A stretch of DNA of 64,000 nucleotides, taken from assembly GCA_963739245.1 (NCBI GenBank), contig CAVTZP010000005.1, positions 62,001-126,000 on the forward strand. Direction: 5' to 3'. The position numbers were made by a program, and so were the translations under genes. Within the stretch, counting starts at the first letter, position 1. Every line of letters begins with the position of its first letter. The notes under the pieces are model-generated. The model made no database searches. It saw nothing but the letters and a program-made list of their open reading frames with translations, and was not told the DNA's origin. Positions 17,973 through 26,345 of the stretch are shown here, one piece after another. This DNA is from CAVTZP01 sp963739245 (GTDB lineage Bacteria > Chloroflexota > Dehalococcoidia > Dehalococcoidales > BS750m-G39).

Positions 17973-18796
17973 CGTTGTCCTCCGTTAGCCACGTTTTGCA
18001 GGATCATTCGTATCGCCTCCTCAAGCGTCTGGTTGGCTCTTAGATATGGCATTGCACGGTCAACCATCTCTTTAGCCTCGCTTGCCGGATATGCCATTGC
18101 TTTCAGAGCGTTGAGCAGTTGCTCGTAGGTCCATCGCTGTTCGCCAAGTGGCAGGTCCCCGGCAGTGACCATAAACTGCATACCGAGCAAAGCACCAACT
18201 ATTAAAGGGGCTATACTCCTTCCCTGGGAGCCAAAATCGCTAAGCCATGCGGCCACGGATTTACGCCTTAACGTATCTGAGACTCGGCTAACAAGATCAT
18301 CGGGAAGTACCACCGGCTTGAATCCGGGTACTTCCCAGGTCGTGCGACCAGCACTTCTTGCTAGCACGACAAATCGACTCAGGTCATCATCGAGAATGGC
18401 CTGGAGGAGGACAAGGGGGATAACCAGCATTTCCGGCTTCCCAATTGGACCAACTAGCGCCGCTGGATAACAACGGTCGCCGGTTTCCACTTCTCCTGCT
18501 GCCACCAGGTACATCTTGAGGTCAATTGTGATGTGTGGAGTACCCCGGGTATCGTAGCCAAGATTAGGAACGGCGATATACCACCGTGTCCCATCCCAGG
18601 TTGGATTTTCCCGATACCTGCCTCGAATCGCGGTTGTAATATCCTTCTCAGCTTCGGAACGTTGCTTAGTGACGTCTATGGCCGACTTAAATAGGTCAGC
18701 GACAGAAGACCGCATATCATCCGTCCCAGAATCGCGAAAAGCCAAATCAGCAGCTTCTCTGAAGTCTTTTATTTGTCTACCATGTAAGACCTTCAT
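17969..18796 (-). CDS. Hypothetical protein, first complete gene of unknown operon
   Basis: 275 residues, soluble, no recognised family. The middle contains WDGTRWYIAVPNLGYDTRGTPHITIDLKMYLV, then a hydrophobic IAPLIVGALLGMQFMV, and a helical C-terminus. The start ATG at 18796 overlaps the stop of a further upstream gene fragment (18793-18906). The set 18796-16651 has ATGA overlaps throughout, a sign that the proteins act together. No promoter is visible because the upstream gene is cut at the 18.9-kb junction. Confidence 0.55.
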   Translation of the reverse strand: MKVLHGRQIKDFREAADLAFRDSGTDDMRSSVADLFKSAIDVTKQRSEAEKDITTAIRGRYRENPTWDGTRWYIAVPNLGYDTRGTPHITIDLKMYLVAAGEVETGDRCYPAALVGPIGKPEMLVIPLVLLQAILDDDLSRFVVLARSAGRTTWEVPGFKPVVLPDDLVSRVSDTLRRKSVAAWLSDFGSQGRSIAPLIVGALLGMQFMVTAGDLPLGEQRWTYEQLLNALKAMAYPASEAKEMVDRAMPYLRANQTLEEAIRMILQNVANGGQR

Positions 18797-18906
18797 TCAC
18801 CTTCACGTCCCGCTTTGCCAATGGCACTGGCAACTGCACTCAATTCCTCCAAATGGTTGGTGAGCATGAGTTGTATAAACTCAGAGGTTCTCAGGGCTTC
18901 TGTCCC
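18793..18906 (-). pseudogene. 3' fragment of a truncated leftward gene
   Basis: A minus-strand frame without a start encodes about 37 residues ending EELSAVASAIGKAGREGE and overlaps the next gene by ATGA, exactly as an intact operon member would. Upstream it runs into TAG at 18907-18909, where the rightward portal fragment begins. It therefore appears to be the tail of a gene whose front was removed by a rearrangement. Confidence 0.45.
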
Positions 18907-19670
18907 CTAACCTTAGAGAGCCAAAGAGGTTCTGGGGTATATCTGACCTGTCGCAGATTATGGAGTCGCAGCGGGAGCTTAACCGGGCAGTGTCACAGCT
19001 ATCCCGGATATTGGAGCTATCGGGTAACCCTATTGCCGTGCTGGAGAATGTGGAAGAGGCTGAGGATATTGCCGTCAAACCGGGGGCGGTGTGGACTATC
19101 CCCGAGGATGCTAAAGCCTATCTCCTTGACCTGCTACAGGGTGGTGGGGTCGGGCTGCACATAGATTATATCAACCTATTATATAGAATCCTGCACGATA
19201 TATCTGAATCCCCCCGGGCCGCCTTTGGTGGCACCGAGAGGGACCTATCCGGGGTAGCCCTTGAGATTGAGCTTAACCCGCTGCTGCAGAAGGTGAGGCG
19301 AAAGCGGATTATCCGGACTGCCGTCTATAACCGGAGAAACCGGATGATTCTTAACCTTCTGGAGCAGTACCACGGGGAAAGCTTCGGTGAAAACCGCTTG
19401 CGGGTAATCTGGAGTCCGGTACTACCCCAGGATTTAAGCCGGCTAATTTCTAATGAGCAGACACTGGTTCAGAGTGGTATTCATTCCCGGCGTGGGGCTA
19501 TGGAAGAGGTGGGGATTGAGGACCCGGAGAACGAGTTTAAGCGGTGGTTGGAGGAGAGGGAGACAATTCTCAAAATGAATAAGCAGCTTAACGCTAAGTC
19601 AGCTCGAGGCGGAGAGGGAGGGAGAGCTTTAGCCACCGAGGCTGGAGGCGTTGAGGAATCTCCATCATAA
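18879..19670 (+). pseudogene. Phage portal protein, 5' truncated
   Basis: C-terminal half of a portal protein. SESPRAAFGGTERDLSGVALEIELNPLL (near residues 82-108 from ATG 18960) matches SPP1 gp6-like portals, and NRRNRMILNLLEQY follows. The same frame is open back to 18879 and reads LREPKRFWGISDLSQIMESQRELN, clearly portal sequence, so ATG 18960 is not the native start. Full portals have about 400-500 residues; about 200 are missing. No terminase lies upstream. The head-to-head junction with the leftward fragment at 18793-18906 marks a deletion or rearrangement. The gene is followed by scaffold and capsid genes in normal phage order. Confidence 0.7.
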
Positions 19671-19681
19671 GGAGGTGAAGA

Positions 19682-20182
19682 TTGCCGGATAAGAATAATC
19701 AACCCCAAAATCCCGCCGGGGAGGAGCTGGAAAGTGCCGCGACTAGGGTCGTGGAGCTTGAGGAGCTTGTCGCCAGCAAAGAGAGGGAGCTTGCGGTCAA
19801 GGACTTGCGTATCTCTGAGCTTGAGCCAGCAGTAGCTAGTCGGGATGACCAGATTGTTGCCCTCAAGCAGTCCTTAGCTGAGCTGGGGGGGAGGTTGTCT
19901 GAGTTGGAGAGCAGGTTATCGCAGGCGGTATCAAGCTACCGGGCTCTGGTAGTCAAATCAAACCCCGCCGTGCCTGAGGAGCTGATAACCGGGGACAGCA
20001 TTGAGGAGATTGACCACTCTCTAGCCAGTGCCCAGGTCCTTGTTGATAGGGTAAGGCAGGGGCTGGGGGCTGAAATCGCCGCGGCAAAAATCCCGGCGGG
20101 GGCGCCACTACGGACGCCGCTGGACTTCTCGGCGCTGTCCCCCAAAGAAAAGATTCAATATGCAATAGGAGAAAGGAGATAA
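19682..20182 (+). CDS. Phage scaffolding-type protein
   Basis: 166 residues, dominated by a Glu/Leu-rich coiled coil (about residues 15-90: ELESAATRVVELEELV ... LGGRLSELESRLSQ), then a Pro/Ala linker and a short C-terminal helix LSPKEKIQYAIGE. Composition, size and position between portal and major capsid genes are those of phage scaffold or head-assembly proteins. The start is TTG 19682 with AAGGAGGTGAAGA upstream. Four nt separate its stop from the capsid gene. Confidence 0.7.
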   Translation: MPDKNNQPQNPAGEELESAATRVVELEELVASKERELAVKDLRISELEPAVASRDDQIVALKQSLAELGGRLSELESRLSQAVSSYRALVVKSNPAVPEELITGDSIEEIDHSLASAQVLVDRVRQGLGAEIAAAKIPAGAPLRTPLDFSALSPKEKIQYAIGERR

Positions 20183-20186
20183 AAAA

Positions 20187-21107
20187 GTGGCATTAACATT
20201 GAATGAGGCAGCCAAGCTGTCAAACGATATGCTTCTGCAAGGGGTGGTGGAGACCATAGTCAGGGACTCGCCCATCCTTCAGCAACTATCCTTCATTGAG
20301 ATTGTAGGCAATGTCCTGACCTATAACCAGGAAAAGACCCTGCCCAGCATAGATTTCTATGATGTCGGTGACACCTGGGCTGAGTCCACCCCCACCTTTG
20401 AGCAGAAAACGGCAAGCCTGAAGATTATGGGTGGTGATGCCGATGTTGATAACTTCCTTAAGGCGACCAGGAGCAATATCCAGGACCTGGAGGCCGCCGT
20501 GGTTGAGCTCAAGGCTAAGGCACTCAAGGATAAGTTTGAGGATACCTTTATCTACGGCGATTCCGCCGCCAGCGCCAAGCAGTTTGATGGCCTGAAGAAG
20601 CTCATTGATACCACCACCGCCAGCCCCCAGGTAATTGCTATGGGGCCAACCGGGGCTACCCTTACCCTGGCGAAGCTGGATGAGCTTATTGATGCCGTAA
20701 AGGGCGGTAAGCCCGCCCTGCTGCTGATGAGCCGGCGCTCAAGACGCAAGCTCAATGCCCTGGTCAGGGCCGCTGGTGGCATGATTGAGACCGATAGAGA
20801 CAACTGGGGTAACTTTATCCAGTTGTGGGACGGCATCCCCATCGGCGTCAATGACTGGATACTGGATACCCATGTCCTTACCGATAGTGTGGAGACGGCA
20901 ACCACCGGGGGCACCTGCTCCACTATCTATGCCTTCCAGATGGGCGAGGGGGCGCTATGCGGCTTGACCAGCCCCGGTCACATCACTGTTGAGCCAATCG
21001 GCTCGCTGGAGACCAAGGACGCATCACGGACCAGGATTAAGTGGTACTGCTCGCTGGCCCTGTTCAGCTCAATCAAGGCCGCCGCTTTAATCGGGGTTCA
21101 AGACTAA
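20187..21107 (+). CDS. Phage major capsid protein (HK97-fold type)
   Basis: 306 residues. The N-terminal arm MALTLNEAAKLSNDMLLQGVVETI precedes a core with YDVGDTWAESTPTFEQKTASLKIMGGDADVDNF, the E-loop/spine-type segment seen in coat proteins. LLMSRRSRRKLNALV and GIPIGVNDWI follow, all usual in HK97-fold major capsid proteins. The start is GTG 20187 after GAAAGGAGATAAAAAA. Intact, with Gly/Thr-rich C-terminal half typical of capsid proteins. Position after scaffold agrees. Confidence 0.82.
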   Translation: MALTLNEAAKLSNDMLLQGVVETIVRDSPILQQLSFIEIVGNVLTYNQEKTLPSIDFYDVGDTWAESTPTFEQKTASLKIMGGDADVDNFLKATRSNIQDLEAAVVELKAKALKDKFEDTFIYGDSAASAKQFDGLKKLIDTTTASPQVIAMGPTGATLTLAKLDELIDAVKGGKPALLLMSRRSRRKLNALVRAAGGMIETDRDNWGNFIQLWDGIPIGVNDWILDTHVLTDSVETATTGGTCSTIYAFQMGEGALCGLTSPGHITVEPIGSLETKDASRTRIKWYCSLALFSSIKAAALIGVQD

Positions 21108-21121
21108 AACTAGCCAATTTT

Positions 21122-21149
21122 GGGGAGCCCTTCGGCTGAAGGGCTCCCC
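21122..21149 (+). terminator. Strong hairpin after capsid gene
   Basis: Perfect 12-bp stem GGGGAGCCCTTC / GAAGGGCTCCCC with a GGCT loop, 14 nt after the capsid stop and directly before the next Shine-Dalgarno. No T-run follows, so it may act as an mRNA 3'-end stabiliser or partial terminator that keeps capsid mRNA in excess. Confidence 0.6.
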
Positions 21150-21163
21150 CGGAGGAGAGAAAA

Positions 21164-21673
21164 ATGGAAAATAAGATGGAAAATAAGGATGTAGCTCAGT
21201 GGATTTGTCGCTATCGGCTGGAGAAGAGAGAGGGCGATATCAATGCCTGTCAGTCGCCAGAGGAAAGGCTCGCCTTTTTGGAAAATATCAAGCCTTATGA
21301 GGTGATTGAGGGCGAGGGTAACTGCCTGCTTAATACTGGCATTGATGAGATGTGGGACCTGATCGCTGGTGACTCGGCTAACCACTTTAATAATGCCAAT
21401 GCCCAGATTGGCGTTGGTGATTCCAATACTGCGGCTAATGCCACCCAGACCGATTTACAGGCAGCGACTAACAAGACCTACAAGGGTATGGAGACCGGCT
21501 ATCCCACCTCTACTTCTCAAAAGGCGACCTTTAAGGCTAGCTTCGGTGCTTCTGATGCTAACTATACCTGGAATGAGTGGGTGGTGAAGCAGGCGACCAG
21601 TGGCAAGTGTCTTAACCGGAAGGTTGACGCCTTGGGGACAAAATCAAGCTGGCACCTGGACTTTAGAGGTTAG
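21164..21673 (+). CDS. Phage structural protein (virion-associated)
   Basis: 169 residues. The Ala/Asn/Thr-rich middle NANAQIGVGDSNTAANATQTDLQ and the C-terminal TSGKCLNRKVDALGTKSSWHLDF resemble small virion proteins found between capsid and connector genes. The ATG at 21164 has GGAGGAGAG upstream, partly in the 3' arm of the hairpin. A second Met at 21176 is possible. The exact role (decoration, head or tail) is not known. Confidence 0.6.
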   Translation: MENKMENKDVAQWICRYRLEKREGDINACQSPEERLAFLENIKPYEVIEGEGNCLLNTGIDEMWDLIAGDSANHFNNANAQIGVGDSNTAANATQTDLQAATNKTYKGMETGYPTSTSQKATFKASFGASDANYTWNEWVVKQATSGKCLNRKVDALGTKSSWHLDFRG

Positions 21674-21719
21674 CATTACTTTGAGCTAATAGTAAGTAGC
21701 CAAGACATAAGGAGAGTAA

Positions 21720-22439
21720 ATGGCGACTAAATTAGTCGGTGCTGATGATGTTGCTCAAACTGGTAATGAAGGCGCAAATTACTTTCTCCTCTGTAAGTTT
21801 ACTGCTGTAGCCTCAGGGACCATGACCGAGTTTAGAGTAAAGTCAGCGGTTGCTGGTAATGTTAAATGCGCTATCTATGCTGATAACGCCGGAGAACCCG
21901 GAGCTTTAATTACTAGTATGAACACCGGGCAAGCAGTAACCGGTAGTGGCTGGGAGACGTTAACCTTCACCCCAACCTCTATAACCAATGGTGTTGCTTA
22001 CTGGCTTGCCGTCTGCTTTGATACAGCAGGAGCAGTTACTTATAAAAATAGTGGTGGCGGCACACCCTATAGAACGAAAACAGCAACCTATTCCTCTTTT
22101 ACTTTCCCCGACCCAGCAGGTTCAGGTTTTACTAGCTACAACAATTTCTATGACATAGAAGCAGGCTGGGAAGCAGCCACTGCCAAGACCTCATCGGATA
22201 CTGGCTCTGGTGCTGATGCCTATGTCTCGCTGGAAACCGGCGAAGCTAAGACCTCATCCGATGCCGGCTCCGGTGTAGATGGCACACCAGTGCCGAGTGC
22301 GAGCTTGGCTGGCAGTGAAACCGGCTCCAGTATTGACGCCATTATTGCCCGGTTACTGGCTGCCTTTGACACTGGCGGTGGTGTTGAAGCCGCTAGTATT
22401 GAAGTTGGGGAGCTGTTCCAGGAGCTGTTTGCCAGCTGA
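21720..22439 (+). CDS. Beta-rich virion protein with Ser/Gly/Asp repeats
   Basis: 239 residues. An N-terminal domain of about 150 residues looks like a beta-sandwich (SGTMTEFRVKSAVAGNVKCAIYADNAGEPG ... GVAYWLAVCFDT). It is followed by degenerate repeats of about 25 residues built on KTSSDxGSGxDA (near 158, 176, 195, 217). The C-terminal EVGELFQELF is helical. Such modules occur in phage decoration, fibre or adhesin proteins. It may bind the host surface. ATG 21720 follows AAGGAGAGTAA. Confidence 0.55.
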   Translation: MATKLVGADDVAQTGNEGANYFLLCKFTAVASGTMTEFRVKSAVAGNVKCAIYADNAGEPGALITSMNTGQAVTGSGWETLTFTPTSITNGVAYWLAVCFDTAGAVTYKNSGGGTPYRTKTATYSSFTFPDPAGSGFTSYNNFYDIEAGWEAATAKTSSDTGSGADAYVSLETGEAKTSSDAGSGVDGTPVPSASLAGSETGSSIDAIIARLLAAFDTGGGVEAASIEVGELFQELFAS

Positions 22440-22508
22440 ACTGGGGCAGGGCTCCGATTCCCTTGCCGCCAAGATAGAAATGCCAACCAAGGGGGGAGGT
22501 ATGAAATT

Positions 22509-23102
22509 ATGGACCTAAACACAATGAGAAGTATTATCCGGCGCGACCTGAAGGATGAGGACCCGTCAAACTACCGCTGGAGCGATGATGAGCTGGATAG
22601 GCACATCGCCCACGCGGTAAAGGAGTTCTCGGAAGCGGTGCCTCTGCCGGCAAAAGCCACCCTGCCCACCACCCCGGGCTCCAGGGTGATTGATATATCA
22701 TCCCTCACCGATAGGGTTATGGTGGAGGCGGTGGAGTATCCGGTAGATAAGTTCCCGCCCGGCTACCAGAGGTTTGCTCTCTGGGGGCATGCCCTGACCC
22801 TTTTTGGCGATGAAGTCCCCGATGGCTCTAACTGCATTGTCTATTACGGTATGCTCCATACCCTTGATACTCAGGGGTCTACCATCCCCACCAAGCACGA
22901 GGACTTGATTGCTATCGGCGCCGAGGGCTATGCCGCTGTGGAGTGGGCGAGCTATGCCATCAACAGGGTTAGCCTCGGTGGCACCACAACCCCGGGGGAG
23001 TTCCTCAACTGGGGCAATGAGAAACTAAATCAGTTTAGAAGCGAGCTAAAGAGACTGGGGAGAAGAAACCTGGTCAGAATTCGCCAGCTCTACAAGATGT
23101 AA
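22509..23102 (+). CDS. Head-tail connector/adaptor-like phage protein
   Basis: 197 residues, helical. N-terminus MRSIIRRDLKDEDPSNYRWSDDELDRHIAHAVKEFSEAV follows the pattern of gp6/gp15-like head-completion adaptors (a short helix, then W-sDdEL-..i..A). The central beta stretch and C-terminal ALWGHALTLF...AVEWASYAI follow. ATG 22509 lies 9 nt after GGGGGGAGG. The family call rests on pattern and position, so it is moderate. Confidence 0.6.
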   Translation: MDLNTMRSIIRRDLKDEDPSNYRWSDDELDRHIAHAVKEFSEAVPLPAKATLPTTPGSRVIDISSLTDRVMVEAVEYPVDKFPPGYQRFALWGHALTLFGDEVPDGSNCIVYYGMLHTLDTQGSTIPTKHEDLIAIGAEGYAAVEWASYAINRVSLGGTTTPGEFLNWGNEKLNQFRSELKRLGRRNLVRIRQLYKM

Positions 23103-23118
23103 AGGAGGTTAAAGAAAA

Positions 23119-23268
23119 ATGATAGAACGACTGTACAAGTGGCTTTGGACTAGGATAGGTGGCCGACCCTGGACTTATATTATCCGGGATAACCAGAGGC
23201 AATATCCTCTGTTCTGGCTTCTTCTGTTTGGTGCCCTCGGCATTTTGCTCGGTCACCTGTTCTGGTGA
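23119..23268 (+). CDS. Small single-pass membrane protein (49 aa)
   Basis: Starts at ATG 23119 after AAAGGAGGTTAAAGAAAA. A basic aromatic N-terminus (IERLYKWLWTRIGGRPWTY) is followed by one hydrophobic helix, LFWLLLFGALGILLGHLFW, at the C-terminus. It sits between the connector and tail-tip genes. Size and topology could suit a holin-like or virion membrane protein; no lysin gene is near, so this is only a suggestion. Confidence 0.6.
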   Translation: MIERLYKWLWTRIGGRPWTYIIRDNQRQYPLFWLLLFGALGILLGHLFW

Positions 23269-23284
23269 AGTCTAAAGGAGCTAA

Positions 23285-25287
23285 ATGAGGCAGCTTAGTT
23301 CAACATTGCTTGCCGCTCAGCAGCAGGCGACCGGTGCCCCCTATGTCAGGGTGGAGGCATCAAATAGGCACGCCGGGGTGGTCAACCTGCGGTGGGCAAG
23401 GCTTTATACCGGCGCGGAGGATGATTACTTTCACGCTGTGGCCATGCCCGGGGATGGCTCCCTAATCAGGGTCAGGATAACACCCCCGGCTGACTCCAGG
23501 AAGCTGTATCGCCAGAGGGTGGCCAGCCCCAACCCCCAGTCCGATTTCAGCCAGTGGGCCTACACCAACCAGTATGACGTTGTTACTGTGGCTGGCTGCT
23601 GTCTCGGGGCTGAGGTCTCTATCTTCTGGATTAAGAGCGACCGGAAGGTCTACCAGCTAAAGAGCACCGACTACGGGGTTAGCTGGGGAAGCCCCCAGCT
23701 CCTTGGCTATACCCCCACCACCGCCATCAATGGCATTGCTGCCTCGTATAAGCCGAACGGCGATATTGCCCTGTTCTTTGCTGACCAGGCAACCCTCTAT
23801 GTAATGAAGCGAATAGGTGGTAGCTGGGGGGATAAGGTCGCCTGGAACAAGTCAACCGGCGACCTGTCAGGTGTTGCTGCCGTTTATGGTGGCGATTGGA
23901 ACCTTTTTATTACCGGGAAGGATTCTAACGGTAATTTCAAACTTTGGTCGCTGGTTTATGGTGACGGTGGGGATGTCGCTGCTGGCACCTGGTCGGAGCT
24001 GAAGGAGTTTGCCTCAGCCCCGTCAGATGGCAGCTTTGAGTACCGGGCGGCGTTTATGGATAAGCCCGATGTCTATCGCTGCTTCTTTGTTGAGAAGTTT
24101 AGCGGAACCACGTCGTACAGCCGCCCCTTCTGGTCGCACTCAGTGTTGGATGCTAAGTTTATTGACAACCCGTGGCATGAGCCAGTACCGTTCAACCTTT
24201 CCTGCCAGTATGGCATGGCTATCGCCCACCACGGCGAGTATTGCTGGCTATCTACCCCCTATGGCGTGTGGCGGGCTAAGCTGACCCCCGAGAGCCTGGA
24301 CTTGTCTGCCGACGTCCTGTCATTAAGGCAGGAGCTCACCTCAAACAGAGGTAGTCTTACTGTTGAACTCAGAAACGATGATGGCCGGTATGCGGCACCA
24401 GGACAGGGTGACCTTTCCGTCCTTGACATCGGCGGTCAGCTTGAGCTTAGCCCGGGCTATGTTACCTCTCAGGGGAGTGAGACGAGCTCAGGACTTATCT
24501 TTACCCTCAACGCCTATGAGCATACCAGCTCCGGTGGTAAGGCGAGCCTGATTCTCCATGCCTCAGACGGCTGGAGCCTGATTGAAAGCTGGAGAGCCAG
24601 GCACCAGTTCCGCTGGAATAAGCAGAGTAATGAGCTGAGCGTTAAACAGCTCCTTCAGTTTGTGCTGGCCAGGGTCGGGCTGGGCTTGAGACAAAATCCC
24701 AGTCGGCGGTGTTAACCGGCTACTACCCCGATTTCACCATCAACCCCAATAATAGCGGTGACAGCGTTATCAGCCGCCTGCTGTCCTTCGTCCCTGATAC
24801 TTTATTTATTGAGGGCAACAAGGCCTACGTGGTAAACCCGCAAGCATCGGATAGCTCCGTCTATAGCTATGGTTCCTCTCATTATATTCTGGATGGCAGG
24901 TATAGAGAGGCGGCTCAGGAGCTTAACCGAGTCCAGGTTGAGGGTTATGACCCGACGCAGAGCAAGGCGATTGTGGTTGACTGTTTCGCCTGGGACCAAA
25001 TAGAGCGGCTCTATGACCGGCTGAGGCAACTTGAGGATAAGAATATAGATACTGTAACTAAGGCGGAGCAGAGGGGGGAGGCTTATCTAAGACGGGCGGA
25101 GGTGGCATCGGTTAATGGTTCCATCCTCATCCCGGTTAATTGCGGCCAGCAGCTATATGATGTTATTGACATCACCGATAGCCGGGCCGGTCTTGATGCC
25201 GCCAAGCGGCGGGTGCTCGGGCTGGCCCTGGTTTATAGTCCCAAAAGCGGGGAGTACCAGCAAAGGTTATTGCTCGGCGGGGTATAG
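23285..25287 (+). pseudogene. Large tail-tip / baseplate-like protein, one frameshift
   Basis: 23285-24715 (476 codons) and 24709-25287 (192) become one 667-residue protein if one base is added near 24686, restoring GLGLETKSQSAVLTGYYPDF. The N-terminal 330 residues carry repeated beta-propeller-like units (STDYGVSWGSPQLL, ITGKDSNGNFKLWSLVYGDGG, PFWSHSVLD). The middle has RNDDGRYAAPGQG, and the C-terminal part resembles the tail-tip late-gene proteins (hub/gp27-like). Probably host recognition or tail tip. ATG 23285 has AAAGGAG upstream. It is the last large gene of the structural block. Confidence 0.6.
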
Positions 25288-25300
25288 AAATTGTTTATCT

Positions 25301-25434
25301 ACCTCACCCCCTTAATCCCCCTCTCCTTTAAAGGAGAGGGGGAGGAATAAAAAAGAGGGGGGGGCGAAGCCCCCCTCTTAAAACTACTTCCCCCTTCCCC
25401 TCTAGGGGAAGGGGGTCAGGGGGATGGGGTTACC
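25301..25434. repeat. Dispersed palindromic repeat, copy A
   Basis: About 134 bp. The left end is ACCTCACCCCCTTAATCCCC and the right end GGGGGATGGGGTTACC is its inverted counterpart. Each end carries a sub-hairpin (CCCCCTCTCCTTTAAAGGAGAGGGGG on the left). The centre is a terminator-like hairpin, GAGGGGGGGGCGAAGCCCCCCTC flanked by AAAAAA and TTAAAA. Copies B, C, D, E are at 27752, 37721, 48208 and 51363. It encodes nothing. Confidence 0.8.
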
Positions 25435-25520
25435 ACCTAAAGCAGGTTCCCTGAAAATCAAAGATTCTTAAGGGTGCATAAAAGCGATAGGGTTATAAGA
25501 ATATTTAAGGGGAGACTGAA

Positions 25521-25733
25521 ATGAGGCTGAGGAAAGCAGTGCTGAAGGGTTTCAACTCCGGGGACTATACCGCCACCGTCCAGGTTGCTGGCAGCTATAA
25601 GGTCTATCTGGAGGGTATTTCTGTGGCGCGGAATCTGCCCGCCGCCGAGATGGCGCTGGGCAGAAAGGTAGCGGTTATATTCTTTGACGAGAATAACGCC
25701 AAAGACGCCGTTGTTATCGCCGTTTATACTTAA
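25521..25733 (+). CDS. Small hypothetical protein at end of phage block
   Basis: 70 residues, beta-rich: MRLRKAVLKGFNSGDYTATVQVAGSYKVYLEGISVARNLPAAEM, ending VIFFDENNAKDAVVIAVYT, a pattern like small tail-tip or OB-type virion proteins. GGGGAGACTGAA precedes ATG. It is separated from the tail-tip gene by the dispersed repeat, which probably inserted into an operon. It is the right-most phage-type gene. Confidence 0.55.
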   Translation: MRLRKAVLKGFNSGDYTATVQVAGSYKVYLEGISVARNLPAAEMALGRKVAVIFFDENNAKDAVVIAVYT

Positions 25734-25794
25734 TCTGTGCCGAGAGAGAGCTGCCGCGCTGGTAAAAACAGGCTAGCTAAAGTGAGTGCCAGCA

Positions 25795-26196
25795 CTATTG
25801 TGGTGCTTGTTCTTTGCTCACGCCCTGGGCAATATTCTTTAAGATAGTAAGGATGGCAATGAGGGCACGCTGCACATCAACCGGCTCCCGGGCAAGCACA
25901 CCAGCCACATAGGGGTCTACCATGCCCCCGGAATACTCCGACCCGGCCTCAGCCACGCCGGAAGAATGGGAAGATAGATACCCGGCTAAGGTAAACAGCC
26001 CATCCTCACCAATGCCCAGAGGCTTGGCGATTCTCCGCAGAACGCGGGCCGAAGGATAGCGCTCCCCCCTCTCTATCCGCCCGAGATGGGACGGGGATAC
26101 CCCTGACATGGTAGCCAGCTCCTGGAGTGTCAGTGGTATGGTAACCCTCTGCCGCCTAATGATTTCGCCTAAATTGTTACTTCTTCCGTCAAACAT
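25795..26196 (-). CDS. XRE-family transcriptional regulator
   Basis: 133 residues. The HTH is TLQELATMSGVSPSHLGRIERGERYPSARVLRRIAKPLG (residues 23-61), a Cro/C1-type domain; a short linker and a helical C-terminus VDVQRALIAILTILKNIAQGV follow, perhaps for dimerisation. It is a close paralogue of 42876-43268: same HTH (SHLGRIERGER.PS..LRRIAKPLG), same DPYVA..L..EPVD core and same length. Divergent from the FAD dehydrogenase gene; a shared palindrome lies between them. Probably represses itself, the dehydrogenase, or both. Confidence 0.88.
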   Translation of the reverse strand: MFDGRSNNLGEIIRRQRVTIPLTLQELATMSGVSPSHLGRIERGERYPSARVLRRIAKPLGIGEDGLFTLAGYLSSHSSGVAEAGSEYSGGMVDPYVAGVLAREPVDVQRALIAILTILKNIAQGVSKEQAPQ

Positions 26197-26208
26197 AAAA
26201 ACCTCGTT

Positions 26209-26237
26209 ATTTTAATTTACTGGATGTAAAATATCAA
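26209..26237 (-). promoter_or_regulatory. Promoter of XRE gene with internal dyad
   Basis: Minus strand TTGATA (26232-26237), 17-nt spacer, TAAAAT (26209-26214). The spacer contains the inverted repeat TTTAC-atcca-GTAAA (26216-26230), a possible autoregulatory site. TSS would be near 26202, leaving a very short leader. Confidence 0.6.
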
Positions 26238-26273
26238 ATAAAAAAGTATAAGCTAGTTAATTTAAACACAGGC

Positions 26274-26288
26274 TTCGCCAAATGGCAA
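26274..26288. promoter_or_regulatory. Palindromic operator (TTGCCATTTGGCGAA on minus strand)
   Basis: Core GCCA-nn-TGGC with TT/AA flanks, 13 nt upstream of the -35 box of the FAD-dehydrogenase promoter and 78 nt from the XRE start. The same core recurs twice at the second XRE locus (42771-42782 and 42846-42860), so it is a good candidate XRE-binding site. Confidence 0.55.
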
Positions 26289-26300
26289 GTTTTCCATTCC

Positions 26301-26329
26301 TTGACGACTAAAGCCACTGGTTATACAAT
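26301..26329 (+). promoter_or_regulatory. Sigma-70-type promoter of FAD dehydrogenase
   Basis: TTGACG (26301-26306), 17-nt spacer, TACAAT (26324-26329). The TSS near 26336 falls after the possible TTG and ATG starts at 26301 and 26328, so it favours ATG 26346 as the true start. Confidence 0.65.
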
Positions 26330-26345
26330 GGCAGGGTTGGCGAAA

